Shown piece by piece: positions 1-12,700 of a stretch of DNA of 64,000 nucleotides. Numbering within the stretch: the stretch's first letter is position 1; each line of letters opens with the position of its first letter. Under the pieces are notes generated by a model. The model ran no database searches. It worked only from the letters and a program-made list of their open reading frames with translations, and had not been told where the DNA came from. This DNA is from Siniperca chuatsi (taxonomy: Eukaryota > Chordata > Actinopteri > Centrarchiformes > Sinipercidae). Both the position numbers and the translations under genes were made by a program. The stretch is taken from the NCBI RefSeq assembly GCF_020085105.1, contig NC_058056.1:19702429-19766428 (forward strand), in the 5' to 3' direction.

Positions 1-3000
1 CTCTGCAAACCATGAACCTCCCCTTTAATGCCAACACATATGGCCCTTTCATGGTAAGGTATATTGTATTAATGCGGCTGCAACGTGAGACGCCATAATT
101 CCACATTTCTACATTCTCTGTGACTGAGTCCAAACTGAAGTTCAGATCGGGCACCTCAGGCCTACCAAGAAAAATGTGTCGGTGTGAAAATGCAATGTAG
201 AATGCAGCCAGCTGAATCATTGTAGGTATTATGAATTTGTCCCCCTCTGTCAGCTTCCTGTAGAGACATTGCAGCAGCAACAAGAGTCTTTACCTTAAGA
301 TTCCAAGGGGGCAAGGTTCCCAGAGCAACTGATTTGAATCCTAATTAAAACAGGAGATTCGATTAATTAGCTCAACAAAGTGTATGAGTGTGTGTGTGTG
401 TGTGTGTGTGTTGCATGACTCTCTGAATGTGGCATGTGTGTGGGAGTCGGCATGTTCTCGTGAGTCATGGTGTATCTTGTGTGTAGTTTTGCTTAATGAG
501 GAGGGGGTGTTGTATGTGTGTTTATGTATGTGTTCAGCCTGTGGGTAATCCTGTGAATCACTACTGTGTCTCCAGCATGTGTGCTCATGTGCGTGTGTGT
601 GTGTTTCATGTAGGGCCTATCCCAGGAGGCTTGTCCTTGCCTGCAGTACTACTGTGTGAATCAGAGGTGAGTCCTCTGGAGTTGCCCTCTGCTTTAATCT
701 GGAGCTAATGACAGAACCACCTGCCCTCCTGGCCATCCTCCCCCCTCCTCCTCCTCCCCCATATCTGTCCACTCTATCATTTTTGCCCCTCTCCCGCCCC
801 CACACACATATCAGCCCCCCCCCCCAACGCTTCAAATTCCCACTGCTCATTGCCTCCCTTTCACTCTCTTCCACAACCAGCCTGTTATATTCCTTTTCCT
901 CCCTCTCTTCCCTGCTTCCACTTGCTCTCTACTCTTTCCCACAGTGTGCAGGGTGCCCTTGCCTGCCTCTCTGATTGCCTCATCCCACTCTGTAACTAGA
1001 GACTGGGGGCAGTGCGGGCCCCAAAGAAACCAAGACACATGTTAAGGGACAATGCATCAGTATGTGAACAACATGTAGCTTTAAGGAGATTTTCTGACCC
1101 GTGGATTGGCAGGGGAGAGGAGTAAACCACGTTCTTACTCTTGTCAGTGTGTCTGCTTGTCCTCGAGTCTTGTGTCATAGTCAGTGTGTGTGCACTCGCG
1201 CATGCAGGCCACTCCCCCTGGATATCTTGAGAACAAAAGCATAATTGGAGAGAGCTACAAAAATGGGATGACCACTTCCTGCAATGTGTCCACAGTGAAA
1301 GAGAAGATGGAATGAGCAGGGAGAGGAAAACAAAAGGGAAGAAATCAAAGAAGGAATGGCATGTAAACCAGTCTGAATTGACAAGAGCCCACAGGAGAAT
1401 CAACATAAGAAAGTAAAGAAGGAAGAAAGGGGGAGAGAAGGGAAGGAAGAAAGGGGAGTGAAATAGAGAGAATCTTAGTATGATCTGACAGAAATTATTC
1501 AGATGGGAGAAAGGAAAAGGCTTTGGAGAAGGAGACAACGGAGGAGGAAGAAAGGAGAAGTGGCTGAAGTGAAACAGTATGAATCCCCATCCATTTCAGC
1601 ACTGGACAGCTCCACAGACAGCACTAGGCCAGTATAAATAGATCCCCTACTTTAGAGGCCCCATCAACGCTCCAAAAAAGTGCTTTATGTGCTCAGAGCG
1701 GCTCCTACCCCTAGAGAACAGACACGTAGGTATCTGATGGTGCCTGATAACCATCTTCTCTCAGTTCCTCTCCGTTTGTTTTCTTAATTTAGGGAGCCTC
1801 CACGGTTCAACGACAACACCACTGTGAGGAAAGTGGGTGTTTTTCTCCCAGATTCTCCGTCACAGGCATTGTTACACTCTGAGGTAGACAATATTGCCTC
1901 AGGTCTGGGATCACGTTACCCCTGCCACAGATCTGGCATCACCAATCACAGAGCTGGAAATAATATGTGAGTGCCAAAACCTTATTTATATACATCAGCT
2001 GCATCCCTGCATGTTAGAGGTGACTTAATGTGTGCATGTGTCTGTAAACAATCTCCACAAATGCATGTGTGCATGTGGCTGAGCATACATGCCCTGCATC
2101 TGCCAGGCTGTTTCCATTGCAAGTGAGCATTAAGTAGCCTTGTGGGGAAGCTGTAATACAGCCTAATGCACCTGAGAGCCCTGAAATCTATAACCATCAT
2201 CTACATCTTCCTGATATTACTGGAACCATCTCTGTTACTGTTTCTGATAGGAATCTCCAGGGAGCGCTTTCCCCTCCACTGCTGTAGGGAGAGGTATGGC
2301 AAAGGAGAGGAAGGAGAGAGTGTGTGTGAGGGAGAGATGCACCTCTCCATTTCCTCAAGGTGATTCACCTTAATGCACGCGGAAATCAATGTGAAATTGA
2401 ACTGAAAATTGAACTTTCAGCTCAGTAATGTGGAAGACATGTTGTTATTAAATCTTTTCCTATAGCCATGAAACCGGTTGACTGATATTTGAACACTTTT
2501 GAATGCTTGTTTTCAACACTGTGGCACCACAGTGTCCTTGATGGAGACCCTGCCATTGGTCCACTGGGGACCCCATGCTTCACAAGGAGCTTATACCTGC
2601 CACTTAGAGGCAGTATTGATGGAGCAGCAGCCACCTATGATTAGCCGGTGTAGGAGGCTAAATTCATGTTGGTGGGGGGGCTTCATTGCTCTCAATCTCC
2701 GCGGCATCTGTTGCGCCCACCACCTCCATTTGGCAAGACAGGTGTTTTGATGTAGGCCGTGCAGACTTCCAGGCCTCCTTGTAATCTCCGCTGTTCCCCT
2801 CATAACAGTCACCACAGTTTTCCCAACTGATGCTGAGTGCGTGCTCGCGCGCGCGTATGTATGTGCGCGACGAAGCCAGCTGGCACGAGTCGCCATGGTA
2901 ACACACACCGGTGTCACGAAATCCGTCGGTGCTTAAGGGCAAGAGGAGAGATGAATAAACTAATGAGATTATAAATTATTGTCGGTATAGCTGAACAGTC

Positions 3001-3079
3001 GGGGTATTTTTACCAGACTGCACACGCGGGCAACGTGAGGAGAAAGTTTATGGGGCCCATTGTCTGTGACTCTGTTGTG
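1..3079. other. upstream intergenic region
   Basis: (TG)n at 387-411, a short C run near 813-825, a GA-rich block at 1310-1560, and a CpG-containing stretch near 2838-2930. No gene seen. Confidence 0.6.
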
Positions 3080-3618
3080 TCTTCTGTAATCTGTTTATGA
3101 TGAGGTGCTGAAGTGGCTCCTCTGGTGAGGAGGAACCCGCCCTGCGCGCTTTATGCTTAATATACAAACTAGCAGTTGCGCGCTGCCTTATTACATGATT
3201 AATTCCGGCGTCTCCGTCCCCCCTTTTCTCCTCTATGAATTACTCAGTTGTGTTTGAGATGAAGAGAGGATCCATCACTACGCAGGTTACAACTCCGCGC
3301 ATTGCACGCCTGTCCAGCGGTCCAGTGCCGCAGCTCCCACGGGCTGCACTGTGGAGAAGCGGACCTGCATCCTAAAGCCAATCGGTTTTTTCTCTTACTC
3401 TCTCTCTCCCGGTTTTTATCCTCCACCTCATTGCAGTCTTATCACGTCCCCCCCCCCGCGCTCTCGCCCCCCCCCCCATCTCTCCCTCCCCACCCGCCTC
3501 AGCCGCTACAGGAGAGGAGAGAGAGGGAGAAGAGTGCGGCTGAATGTGAACGACATGTCGACAGTCAGCCTCTAAAGTGTTTTCTCGGTCGTTCCCTAAA
3601 TCTTTGGCGGCGGACTGA
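3080..3618 (+). promoter_or_regulatory. candidate slitrk3 promoter and 5' non-coding exon
   Basis: This segment is richer in GC and CpG than its surroundings. It includes repeated GCGCGC-type words near 3150-3185 and a C-rich stretch at 3449-3480. It ends in a strong donor-like GTGAGT at 3619-3624. A plausible partner acceptor is GTGCAG at 6481-6486, giving a short 5' UTR before the ATG at 6552. Known SLITRK genes have a separate non-coding first exon, so the position fits. No TATA box is convincing. This is inference from composition and splice words only. Confidence 0.35.
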
Positions 3619-6394
3619 GTGAGTATTACCCGCATCCCTGCTCTGCTAAGCGTCGCTGTGTGGATCAGAGAGGCTGGTGGGGAGAGACAGACAATGGGGA
3701 AAGCAATTGGATTGCGTTACTCTGCCAAGGATTTTCATACATAGCCTGGTAAATGTCTTAATAGGTTCTGTTAATGACTAGGCTGTTTAATTGGTCATGC
3801 TTTAATTCTACTAACTATTACAATTTGTGTGCTGTAATGTTAAGGGCTAATTGATTTTCTTGGAGGGCTGTAGGCTATCCAGGCTGATAGCCCCATACAT
3901 TTGATCAGGGATGCTGCTGCTTGCCTGATGTGTGCTGGTTTGTGCTGGGAGCAGGGGCCCATGTAAAAGCCAGTGTGAAGCTTGGTGAGGCTCTGTGTAT
4001 TCTGACGGACAGAGAGGACGGAGAGGTAGACACTGGAATTATGTGACATGAATAATATGGTGAAGAATAAGCAGTGACCGTCATCTCTGGTTCGCTTGCG
4101 TCAGTGTGCAGGTCTAGAGGAGAGAGGAGGAAAAAAAAAACTCAGAGTCAGAGAGACTCAAGAAAGACAGGGAGGGAAGCCACACCTGTGTCAGGCCTGT
4201 TTGGACATGAAGACAGACAGATAGACAGATAGACAGACAGAGTTTTAAATTCTGCTGTGCTGTCACTAGTTAACACTTAAGTCCTTTCCTTTCTTGTTAC
4301 CATAATGATGCAGAGCTATGCCGACTGCTGACTAGTCCACTCGGCTGATTGGAGAAAGAGGCTTGAGTGTTGACTATGTTTCTTCTGATTAAGGAGAGAT
4401 GGCCATCCACCAAAGCAGAATCTAACAGGAGGGATCCCAGTGGTCTATCTGGACTCGGTATTGATCTCCTCTATACAGGGGGCTTCGGGCCCAGCAATAA
4501 ACAATGCATTTTCTTTGACGAAAACGAAGACCTACTGGGACTGTGAATGGGTTGTATTCTGTATTGTATTCCAATTTGTCAAGCACTATTGCGCACATTG
4601 GCCTAGATTGTCCTGTGTTTCTTGTGTGCAGCATACATGCTCACTACACTTTGATAAATAGGTGAATTTTCCTCATCTTACAGGGGGAAAACGTGTTTTT
4701 CACTTCTCCTCATGCTTTTATTGTGGGATTGTACAACAAGTATTGCAGCATTACACATGGTTTGTTATGAAAGCACACACTCATCTACACGTGTCTAGCT
4801 ACCTGTTTCTGTACTTGGCAGGCTTTAAAAGCATACTTTTTGGATATGGTTTGACCTTTCTCACATTGTTTTCAACACACACACACACACACACACACAC
4901 ATGCATGCAACTTGGCTCCAGCGCTGCTCCTCTGTGAGGCAGGCGTACATTGTGTGCAGGGCGAGAGGAGGGCTTTGATGTAATCAATATCAGATTTCAG
5001 CTGTTTCACTGTGAGCGCTCATCCTGAGTGGCAGCCTTGACTGACTTCTTAACTGCTTATGCAATCCCACTCCTCTCTCCCACCTCACCCGTTTCCTCTT
5101 CCTGCCCATTACTCTTCCTTTATCTGTCTGTCTCTCCTTTACTCCATTCCTTCACCTTGTTCCCATTTTTCCTCCTCCTCCTCTTCTCATTTCTACCTCT
5201 CCCTTCATCTTTCCCCCATCATAATCATCTCTGTGATTGCTCTTCCTCTCTCGGGCGGTGATGTTTTCACTGCTGCCTCCTTGTCTAACTCGCTGATGCT
5301 AGATTATTGCTGTATGATTACAGCTACCATACCATGATGATGATCATTATTGCATTTCGCATGGCAGTGTTCAACATTGTGTGAGCAGATCGAGATGCTT
5401 TATCCAATTTAGATCTCATTAAGACTTGAGAGGAAATATCCCCATGCAAGACTCACATCTCAGCTGTTTTTTCTTTTTCTTTTTGTTTCCAGGCATACTA
5501 CAACTCCATGCTCATTCTGTTGTTATTTCAGTACCATTCTCATCATCATCACCACTACCATCACTATCAGTTCTTCTGCCTGTCATTGCACTGCCTTCAC
5601 ATCAGCCCTTTAGAAAATGTTGAAGAGCTTGGATTCGTAGCGATGCTTTCCACTGCACTCAATGCAATGACTGTCATTATCACAATAGTGATTATGACAG
5701 GACTTGATGGCTGTTGATAACCTAACATATTCTACTGATTGATAATATAGGGTATTTTGTGTCTCATCCTTCTGTTCTCTGATTGCCATTCATCTTATCA
5801 AATGGAGCAGTTCATTAGACAGAAGCATTATGAATCTGATTTGCATTCACCCATATTCATATTGCATACATTAAAACAACACATGCGTGACATTTCAGCT
5901 TCACCGGGCATTTGAGAGTACAGATGAATATATTCATCAAGAGCCCCCTCCCCACACTTGTCCAAAAAGCCACTCTAAAAATGATAAAATGTGATTCACA
6001 GGTGAACTAGCCCACGTGTTTGCCTTTGTTTTGCATTTTCAATGTCAGAATTTGAATTTTTAATTCAAAAGCAATGCTTTAGCAGCTGAGAGATTGTTCA
6101 GCTTCTTCTTTTTAAATCAATATTTCCTGATTTGGTGAACCTTGTAAATCCTGTGCTGAGTGCATCTTACATATGTTTATCATGGTTCTGCTCATATCAC
6201 TGCATACTGTGGCCTCCAGGTGGCCTATACATCATTATTCAAATGTAATGTAATTCTGTTCCCATGGCACTCCAGTCTGTGTGATTTAACTTTTATTTTC
6301 TGACTGCTTTAGTATGCTTGTGATGTATCATCAATCTGATTCATGCTGAACTGACTTTTGCTGTTGCCTCCCTGGCTGTTTGCCCTCTTTTAAC

Positions 6395-6449
<55 letters not shown>

Positions 6450-6486
6450 CAATGTATGCATGTATTTGCCGTGCCTCGCCGTGCAG
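3619..6486 (+). other. probable 5'-UTR intron of slitrk3 or intergenic DNA
   Basis: Contains an AGAC/AGAT tetranucleotide tract (4212-4240), (CA)n at 4874-4901, a pyrimidine-rich block (5085-5225) and the TG run at 6405-6446. No coding exon recognised. Confidence 0.5.
6405..6446. repeat. (TG)n microsatellite about 105 bp upstream of the slitrk3 start codon
   Basis: A 42-bp uninterrupted TG run. If the acceptor at 6486 is used, it lies in the 3' end of a 5'-UTR intron, next to the polypyrimidine tract; otherwise it is part of the leader. Confidence 0.95.
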
Positions 6487-6551
6487 TGCGGTGAAGGGCC
6501 GATGCCGGGCTGTAGCCCCAGGCTGCTGAGCTGAGAGGGAGAAGCCGGAGG

Positions 6552-6767
6552 ATGCAGTGGGTCGCTCTGGCAGTGGCCCTGGGGTGTGTGTGTCTGTCCC
6601 GGGCATCGCACACCCCCACCCCAACCCCCACCTCCACACACACCCCTCTAGTGGACAACTCAGAGGAGGAAGTGGACGAGCCGTGCTTTGAGCCGTGCAC
6701 GTGCGAAGTCAAAGAAGGCGTGCTGCACGTGCACTGTGATGGGCGGGGCTTCACTAATGTCAGCCAG
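6552..6767 (+). CDS. slitrk3: slitrk3 coding exon 1: signal peptide and LRRNT1
   Basis: This exon encodes residues 1-72. The ATG at 6552 is followed by a hydrophobic signal peptide ([12 protein letters not shown]) and then alternating Thr-Pro residues, an acidic stretch and the LRRNT cysteines. The exon stops after a CAG codon at 6767, directly before GTATCA, so the intron is phase 0. Reading on into the intron soon loses similarity and reaches a stop, which supports the donor site. Confidence 0.88.
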
Positions 6768-9700
6768 GTATCACCCCTGTTCATTTATCAGGCAGTACAC
6801 ATGGAGCTGCACTGCACTTTATGGCGCTGTCATTTATCTCATTAACATACCGTATCTCCAAGTCTAATATCCTGTCTCTAATGTGGCTTATGGGTGTTTC
6901 TAACTGTTAAATTCATGTAATTAATAAGATAACTAATCAGACCTCTAATTAATCATTCAGGTGTCACAGTCGTGGGTCCGCCCTTTCAAACTCAACCTCC
7001 AGAGGAACTCTCTGAGGCGTCTCTATAGCAACGGGTTTCAGCACCTTGGCAACGCAGTGTCGATAAACCTTGGCAACAATGCACTCCAGGACATCCGAGT
7101 GGGAGCTTTCCACGGTTTGGCCAAACTGAGACGCCTGTACCTCCACGAGAACAAGCTGGAGGTCTTCAGAAATGATACCTTCGCTGGCTTAGAGGCTCTG
7201 GAATACCTCCAGGTTGGCTTGAGAATATAATCCATGTTGATTATCCATGATTGACAGGATTTTTTCCCACAAGATTACAATAGATAGCTGTGACAAAAAT
7301 AGTCAATGGCTAGCAGGTGGCTTGATTGAAATATTCTTCTCAAGAGCTCTGTGAATAGCAAATAGAGAGTGCCTCAGCTTTCCTACTGCATTCAGTCTAG
7401 TTTTGAATTGCAGCAATTATGTTCATCACATTTTCTCTTTTTACCTGCAGGCTGACTACAATGTGATCAAACGAATCGACAGCGGTGCTCTGAGGTTCCT
7501 CTACAAGCTCCGGGTTCTCATCCTCAACGACAACCTGATCCCTGTCTTGCCTGCTCATCTGTTCAGGTTATATTCTGATTATTTTACTCTAAAGCTTTTG
7601 AATTACACTGGGACTGATCTGTAGAAATATCAGTGTCAGACAATTAGACAGTCTGTACTGCTGTTGAATTAATGTTTCTGTGGCATACTATTTCATATCA
7701 TAAAAGACGGATTCATCAGATAAAAAGCTGATTTCTCAGGAATAGAATGTGTGAACCTTTATTTTCACATTGTCCTTTCATCTAACCTAGCTAACTATTC
7801 CCCTCCTCCTGCTGCTCCAGATCTGTGTCTCTGACTCATCTGGACCTGCGGGGAAACCGTCTGAAGAGCCTGGCATATGCTGGGACCCTGGAGTACGTTG
7901 GTCGCTCTCTGATGGAGCTACAGCTGGAGGAGAATCCCTGGAACTGTGGCTGCGAGGCAGTGCAGCTACAACAGTGGCTGGGTCAGATCCCCTACACGGC
8001 TGTAGTCGGGGACGTTACCTGCGAATATCCCTTCCACCTTCACGGCAAGGACCTGAGGGAAATCCCCCGCAAGGAACTGTGTGCTGACCTGCCGGATAAA
8101 GAGCTACAAGCAGAGGGGGGTGGTCCATCAGCAGGATCACAGCCCCAACATTTGCCCCCAAACTCTAAACCCAACACCCAGCCTGGGCGAGTCAGGCCAA
8201 CTAAACCCTCCTCCATGGTCCATGGCTCCCGCCAGAATACTCATACCTCCTCCACTTCGTCGTCCTCTTCCTCAGCCGAGCGTAAAGACAGGGAAAGGCC
8301 CCTGAGGCCCACTAAAAGGCCTCGACCCTCCAGGATATCCCCCACACCTCGCAGTCTGATGCCCAACCAGAATCCGCCCGTGGCTGGCTACCAAACACGA
8401 CCCCCCATCCCCATCATTTGTCCCCTGGGCTGTACTTGCAACCTGCACATCACAGACCTGGGCCTGACCGTCAACTGCAAAGAGAACGCCTTCCTCAATG
8501 TGTCCCAGCTCACACCCCGGCCTCTCAACGGCCGCAAGCTGTACCTAAGTGGAAACTTAATCCAGAGGATCTACCGCACAGACTTCTGGAATTTCTCCAG
8601 CCTTGACCTGCTTCACCTGGGGAACAACCGCATCTCCTACCTCCAGGAGGGGGCCTTCTCCAGCCTGACAACCCTGAGGAGCCTTTACCTGAACGGGAAC
8701 AACCTGGAGAGGCTCAGCCCCCACATGTTCCTGGGGCTGCAGAATCTAAGGTAGGATTTGTTTTGTTTTTTTGGTCATCCACAGCGTTTCAAGCACGTTG
8801 CTTTCACTGCACTTCAAACAAATTCATAAACTGAAACTACATGTCAGCTTAGGTATTTAGACATTTGTTTATAAGTATGTGGAAATTAATTTCACAGTGA
8901 TACTGGCATAGCACAGAGCAGAACATTTTGATTACCATTATGCCACAGTTTGATTGAAATGAAAGGTGCCCATTCTCTTCCAGGAGTGTCATTTGTTAGT
9001 CATGCTGCCTGATGGCATGCTTCAGTTGAGGTGTGAGCCTGGTATGAGTGACAACGTGAAAATTAATGTTTTTTTGTATTTGCATACAGAGGTGTTGATA
9101 AGGCAGTGAGACGTCTGGATGATGCCAGGAATTTGCTTTTTGGAAAGAGGGTTATTATAAAAATGAGTTGTCAGAATGATGCATATGTATCATTGTCAGA
9201 TTAAGCTTACAAAGATGATTCCTCTGAAAATAATGTATACAGCTAATATCTACAGTCAGTAATTGTGTTTATTTAGTGAAGTAAACATTGTGCTGTTTGA
9301 TTAAGACAACCGGTCAGCTTTCATCCTCTGCTATAAAAAGAATGAGAAGGTTTGTGCCATAATACCTTCGTATTCAAAACATTGTTTAGCCTTTAGTTTT
9401 CAGCTCCACTGTCTCTATATTTCAAGATAAGGTTCAGAAAATTTACAGACCCATTTATTTGACTATTAATCAATAATAAAGATCCTCTCAGGACATTCAA
9501 AAAGTCTGCCTCTTAACCTCTCATTAGCCTTTGTTAGTGACTCTAGGGCGAGTAAGCGGTACATTTAAACCACATATGTTACTTATTTCAGCAATGTAAG
9601 TATATTGCATAACTAGCATGCAAGGGAAAGTCTCCAGTTATACTTAATTCTTCCCACTGATTTCTATTATTGAAAGAAAAACGTTAAAAATTCAAAGTGC

Positions 9701-12700
9701 CTTAAATTTGAAATGATGATCAGGCATACCAAGGCAAGTGTAAGTAGTGATCATTGCAAAATTACACAATATTATTTGATACTGATCAGCAAATCAGCTG
9801 TGAACAGCAAAAGTACAGCTTAAGTCAAATTTCTGTTATGACTTCTTTACATAAATATTCATTAATATAATTATCATGCTGGGGTGCAGGAGAGGTAAAT
9901 TACCTGTAGAATACTTCTAAATAATATTTATACAAAGTTATACGAAGACAGATAAACAGATGACCTTATTGGCTTTCCAATGTTATTGTATTTCATGTAT
10001 CTTTACAGTCAGATATCACTAAGTGCTGAGGTGCAGTGATAGTTTCCTTTACATAACCATTCCCTATTTATCCTCCTATTTCCATAGTCCATCTTCAGTT
10101 TCTTTACATGTATACAGAGACACTGTAACACCGTCCTCTCCTCTCTTAAGGTATCTTTATTTTGAGTACAATGAGATCCGTGAGGTAGATCCTGGGACCT
10201 TCGACTCCATGCCGTCTCTCCAGCTGTTGTTCCTCAATGCCAACCTGCTACGGAGCCTCCCTCTCGGTGTGTTTTCTGGGGTTAATCTGGCTCGTCTCAA
10301 TCTAAGGAACAACCACCTTCTTCAGCTTCCTATGGCAGGTGTGCTGGAGCACCTCACCGGACTGGTACAGGTTAGTAAAAACCTACGACTGTGTTCACTG
10401 AATCACTGAGGGGGTTTCAGTGCAGGTGGATGCTTGAAAAAATTATTCTGATCTGCTAACCTGCTGTTAGCGTAAATGAGTCAGATACCTGGCACGAGGC
10501 TTTTAGCAAATTTAGGGCAAATAACATGCATTTTGTTGAGTGACAGTGGCAGGATGAAAAATGGAGATTATTGAATTGGATCACCCCTGTTGATTTGCTA
10601 AACGAAAATGTGCTTAATTATACAGAGTATATTCGTTTCAAATGTCAGACGATGAGATCAAAAGAACTAATAGATTGCCAAGACACATTACATTATCACA
10701 GCTTGATGAAAGAAACAAAACAAGCTGAAATCTTGGATCAAGCCATACCCACATTTAAAACTTCTGGCAGCCCCTGATCTCCTGGCCTCTGGCACAGCTG
10801 CAGTTTTCTTCATCATCTGCATCGTCTGTTTTGAGAGCTTTGCTGTGGCATGTGGGACTATGGTTGCGCCTCAGGTATTCTAATTGGAAAATTGCAATTC
10901 ACTTGATTTGCATAAGTGGTCTCAATAAATCAAGAGCTAAACTGGAGAAAGCTGAACCTCAAGTTTTTGAGCATGGTTGTAATTAACGCACCTCTTAGTA
11001 TATAGTATAGTATAAATAGACTGTATAAACTACAGTATGTGTTAAATTCGCTGTTTTGTTAGACCTTACCTCGCACATTTGACTGCAGCATTATGTGACT
11101 GGCTGCTGAACACAATGCGCCGATAAGGACCGAACCCGAGGTATTACACTTTTTCATCCTGCCTCCTCTCACTTCAGCAAATTTAGTGTACCAGGCTTTT
11201 CTTAGACAGCCAGAGTAGAATGAGGTAAGGTGGGTGTGGATTAGCCTGAATGTCATTGTGAATTTCCGTTTTACTTTGCTCCATGAAAAATTCCTAATTC
11301 TAGGTAGTGTGGGTGAGGCTGGCAGTTCAGAGGCTGTTTCTAAATGTTTGCTCAGGGGAAGGACAACAGTGGTTTATGGAGCTGGAGGAACCATGTAGAA
11401 GTGTATTATGTTTTTGTGTTGTTATACGCCTCTGATGTCCAAGAGCATTAAAGCATTCACCAAATGGAAGTACACTGTGGGCCATATTCATAAAGCCCAG
11501 TGGTATCACCATTGTAGTGCTCGAAATCTGTAGCACAGTAGTTTAATTCATTCATTTACCAGGGTTGTTATTACTCTGACAAAGCCACATTAGCGCTGCC
11601 CATGGACTGCAGTAAATAATTTGACAATGATATCACCTGTTGACTTACTGCTGGCCTGTTTGAAGCTGGGGAAGAGGGATTTCTGGGAGCTGGTGTGTAT
11701 TTTTGGAGCCAGAGTTTGCACAGTAAAATCAAAGGGTAACACAGATGGAAGCAGGGTGAAGCTCACAGCTGCTGTAAAAAGCAGTCCATTTTGATATTCA
11801 TAAAGCAGCAGCATGTATAGCTTAGAGTCATTGTCACCATCAAGAACTGGATTATACAGTTACACCCACTTACATGCACTGTTATTTTAGAAAAATACCT
11901 CCCTGATGTCACTGTTATTTAAAATAACCATTAGTAAGACATTACAGAGAAAATTAAAACTGCTGTGGTGTCTATAATTTCTTTAAACTAGTTAACTCTT
12001 GCAACACAAGAGCAAGAGTCTTCTCTTTGAAAATCAATGAAAAGAATATTATAAAATCAAGTTAGGTGAGTCAGCATCTGAGTGGATGCCAGCAATATGT
12101 ACAGTTCAGGAATACATATGTCTTTCTCAGTAAATGCAAAGAACATGTTGTGTAGTAGAGCAGCTCTCTCTCATCACTGCCAGCTGCAATGAAGAAACTT
12201 GCCCACAGCCATATCTCGCCTTGTGTGATGTCAGATAGATATGAAAACAACACAGTATTCCCCAGGGGCAGGTGTGACAGGAAAGCATTGCATTTAATGC
12301 CCAACTAATATTCACCTGATTATCAGTTTTACTTGAGTCTGTGTTAATACGTCATCAACCTCAGTACATAGGTGTCTGTTCAATATGAGGCTACAGCCAG
12401 CAGCCAGTTAGCTCATTACTGTAGCATAAAGACTGGAAACAGCTAGCCTGGCTCTGTCCAAAAGTAACAAAATCTGCCTATCGGCACCTCTAAAGCTCAT
12501 TAAATTAACATTATATGTGGTTTGTTTAATCACTACAAACAAGTTTAAAAACTACATATAGGGGGTTATATGCTGGACTGTTTCTTGGCTGCACTGCTGC
12601 CGAATCTTCAAGCTAAACTGACGATTCTGGATTATCATTGTCACTGACCGAGTCATTAGCTTATAGCAGTGGAGCTAAAAGGCTTATTGAAAGACAGTGA

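Noticed and set aside
996..1538. 180-codon minus-strand frame
   Set aside because: It is the pyrimidine translation of a GA-rich block, with Phe/Ser/Leu bias and no domain.
5028..5337. Two overlapping Ser/Pro/Leu-rich frames
   Set aside because: They arise from a CT-rich low-complexity tract and have no family resemblance.
6331..6784. Minus-strand frames opposite slitrk3 exon 1
   Set aside because: Antisense shadows of the TG tract and exon 1 (Thr-His repeats).
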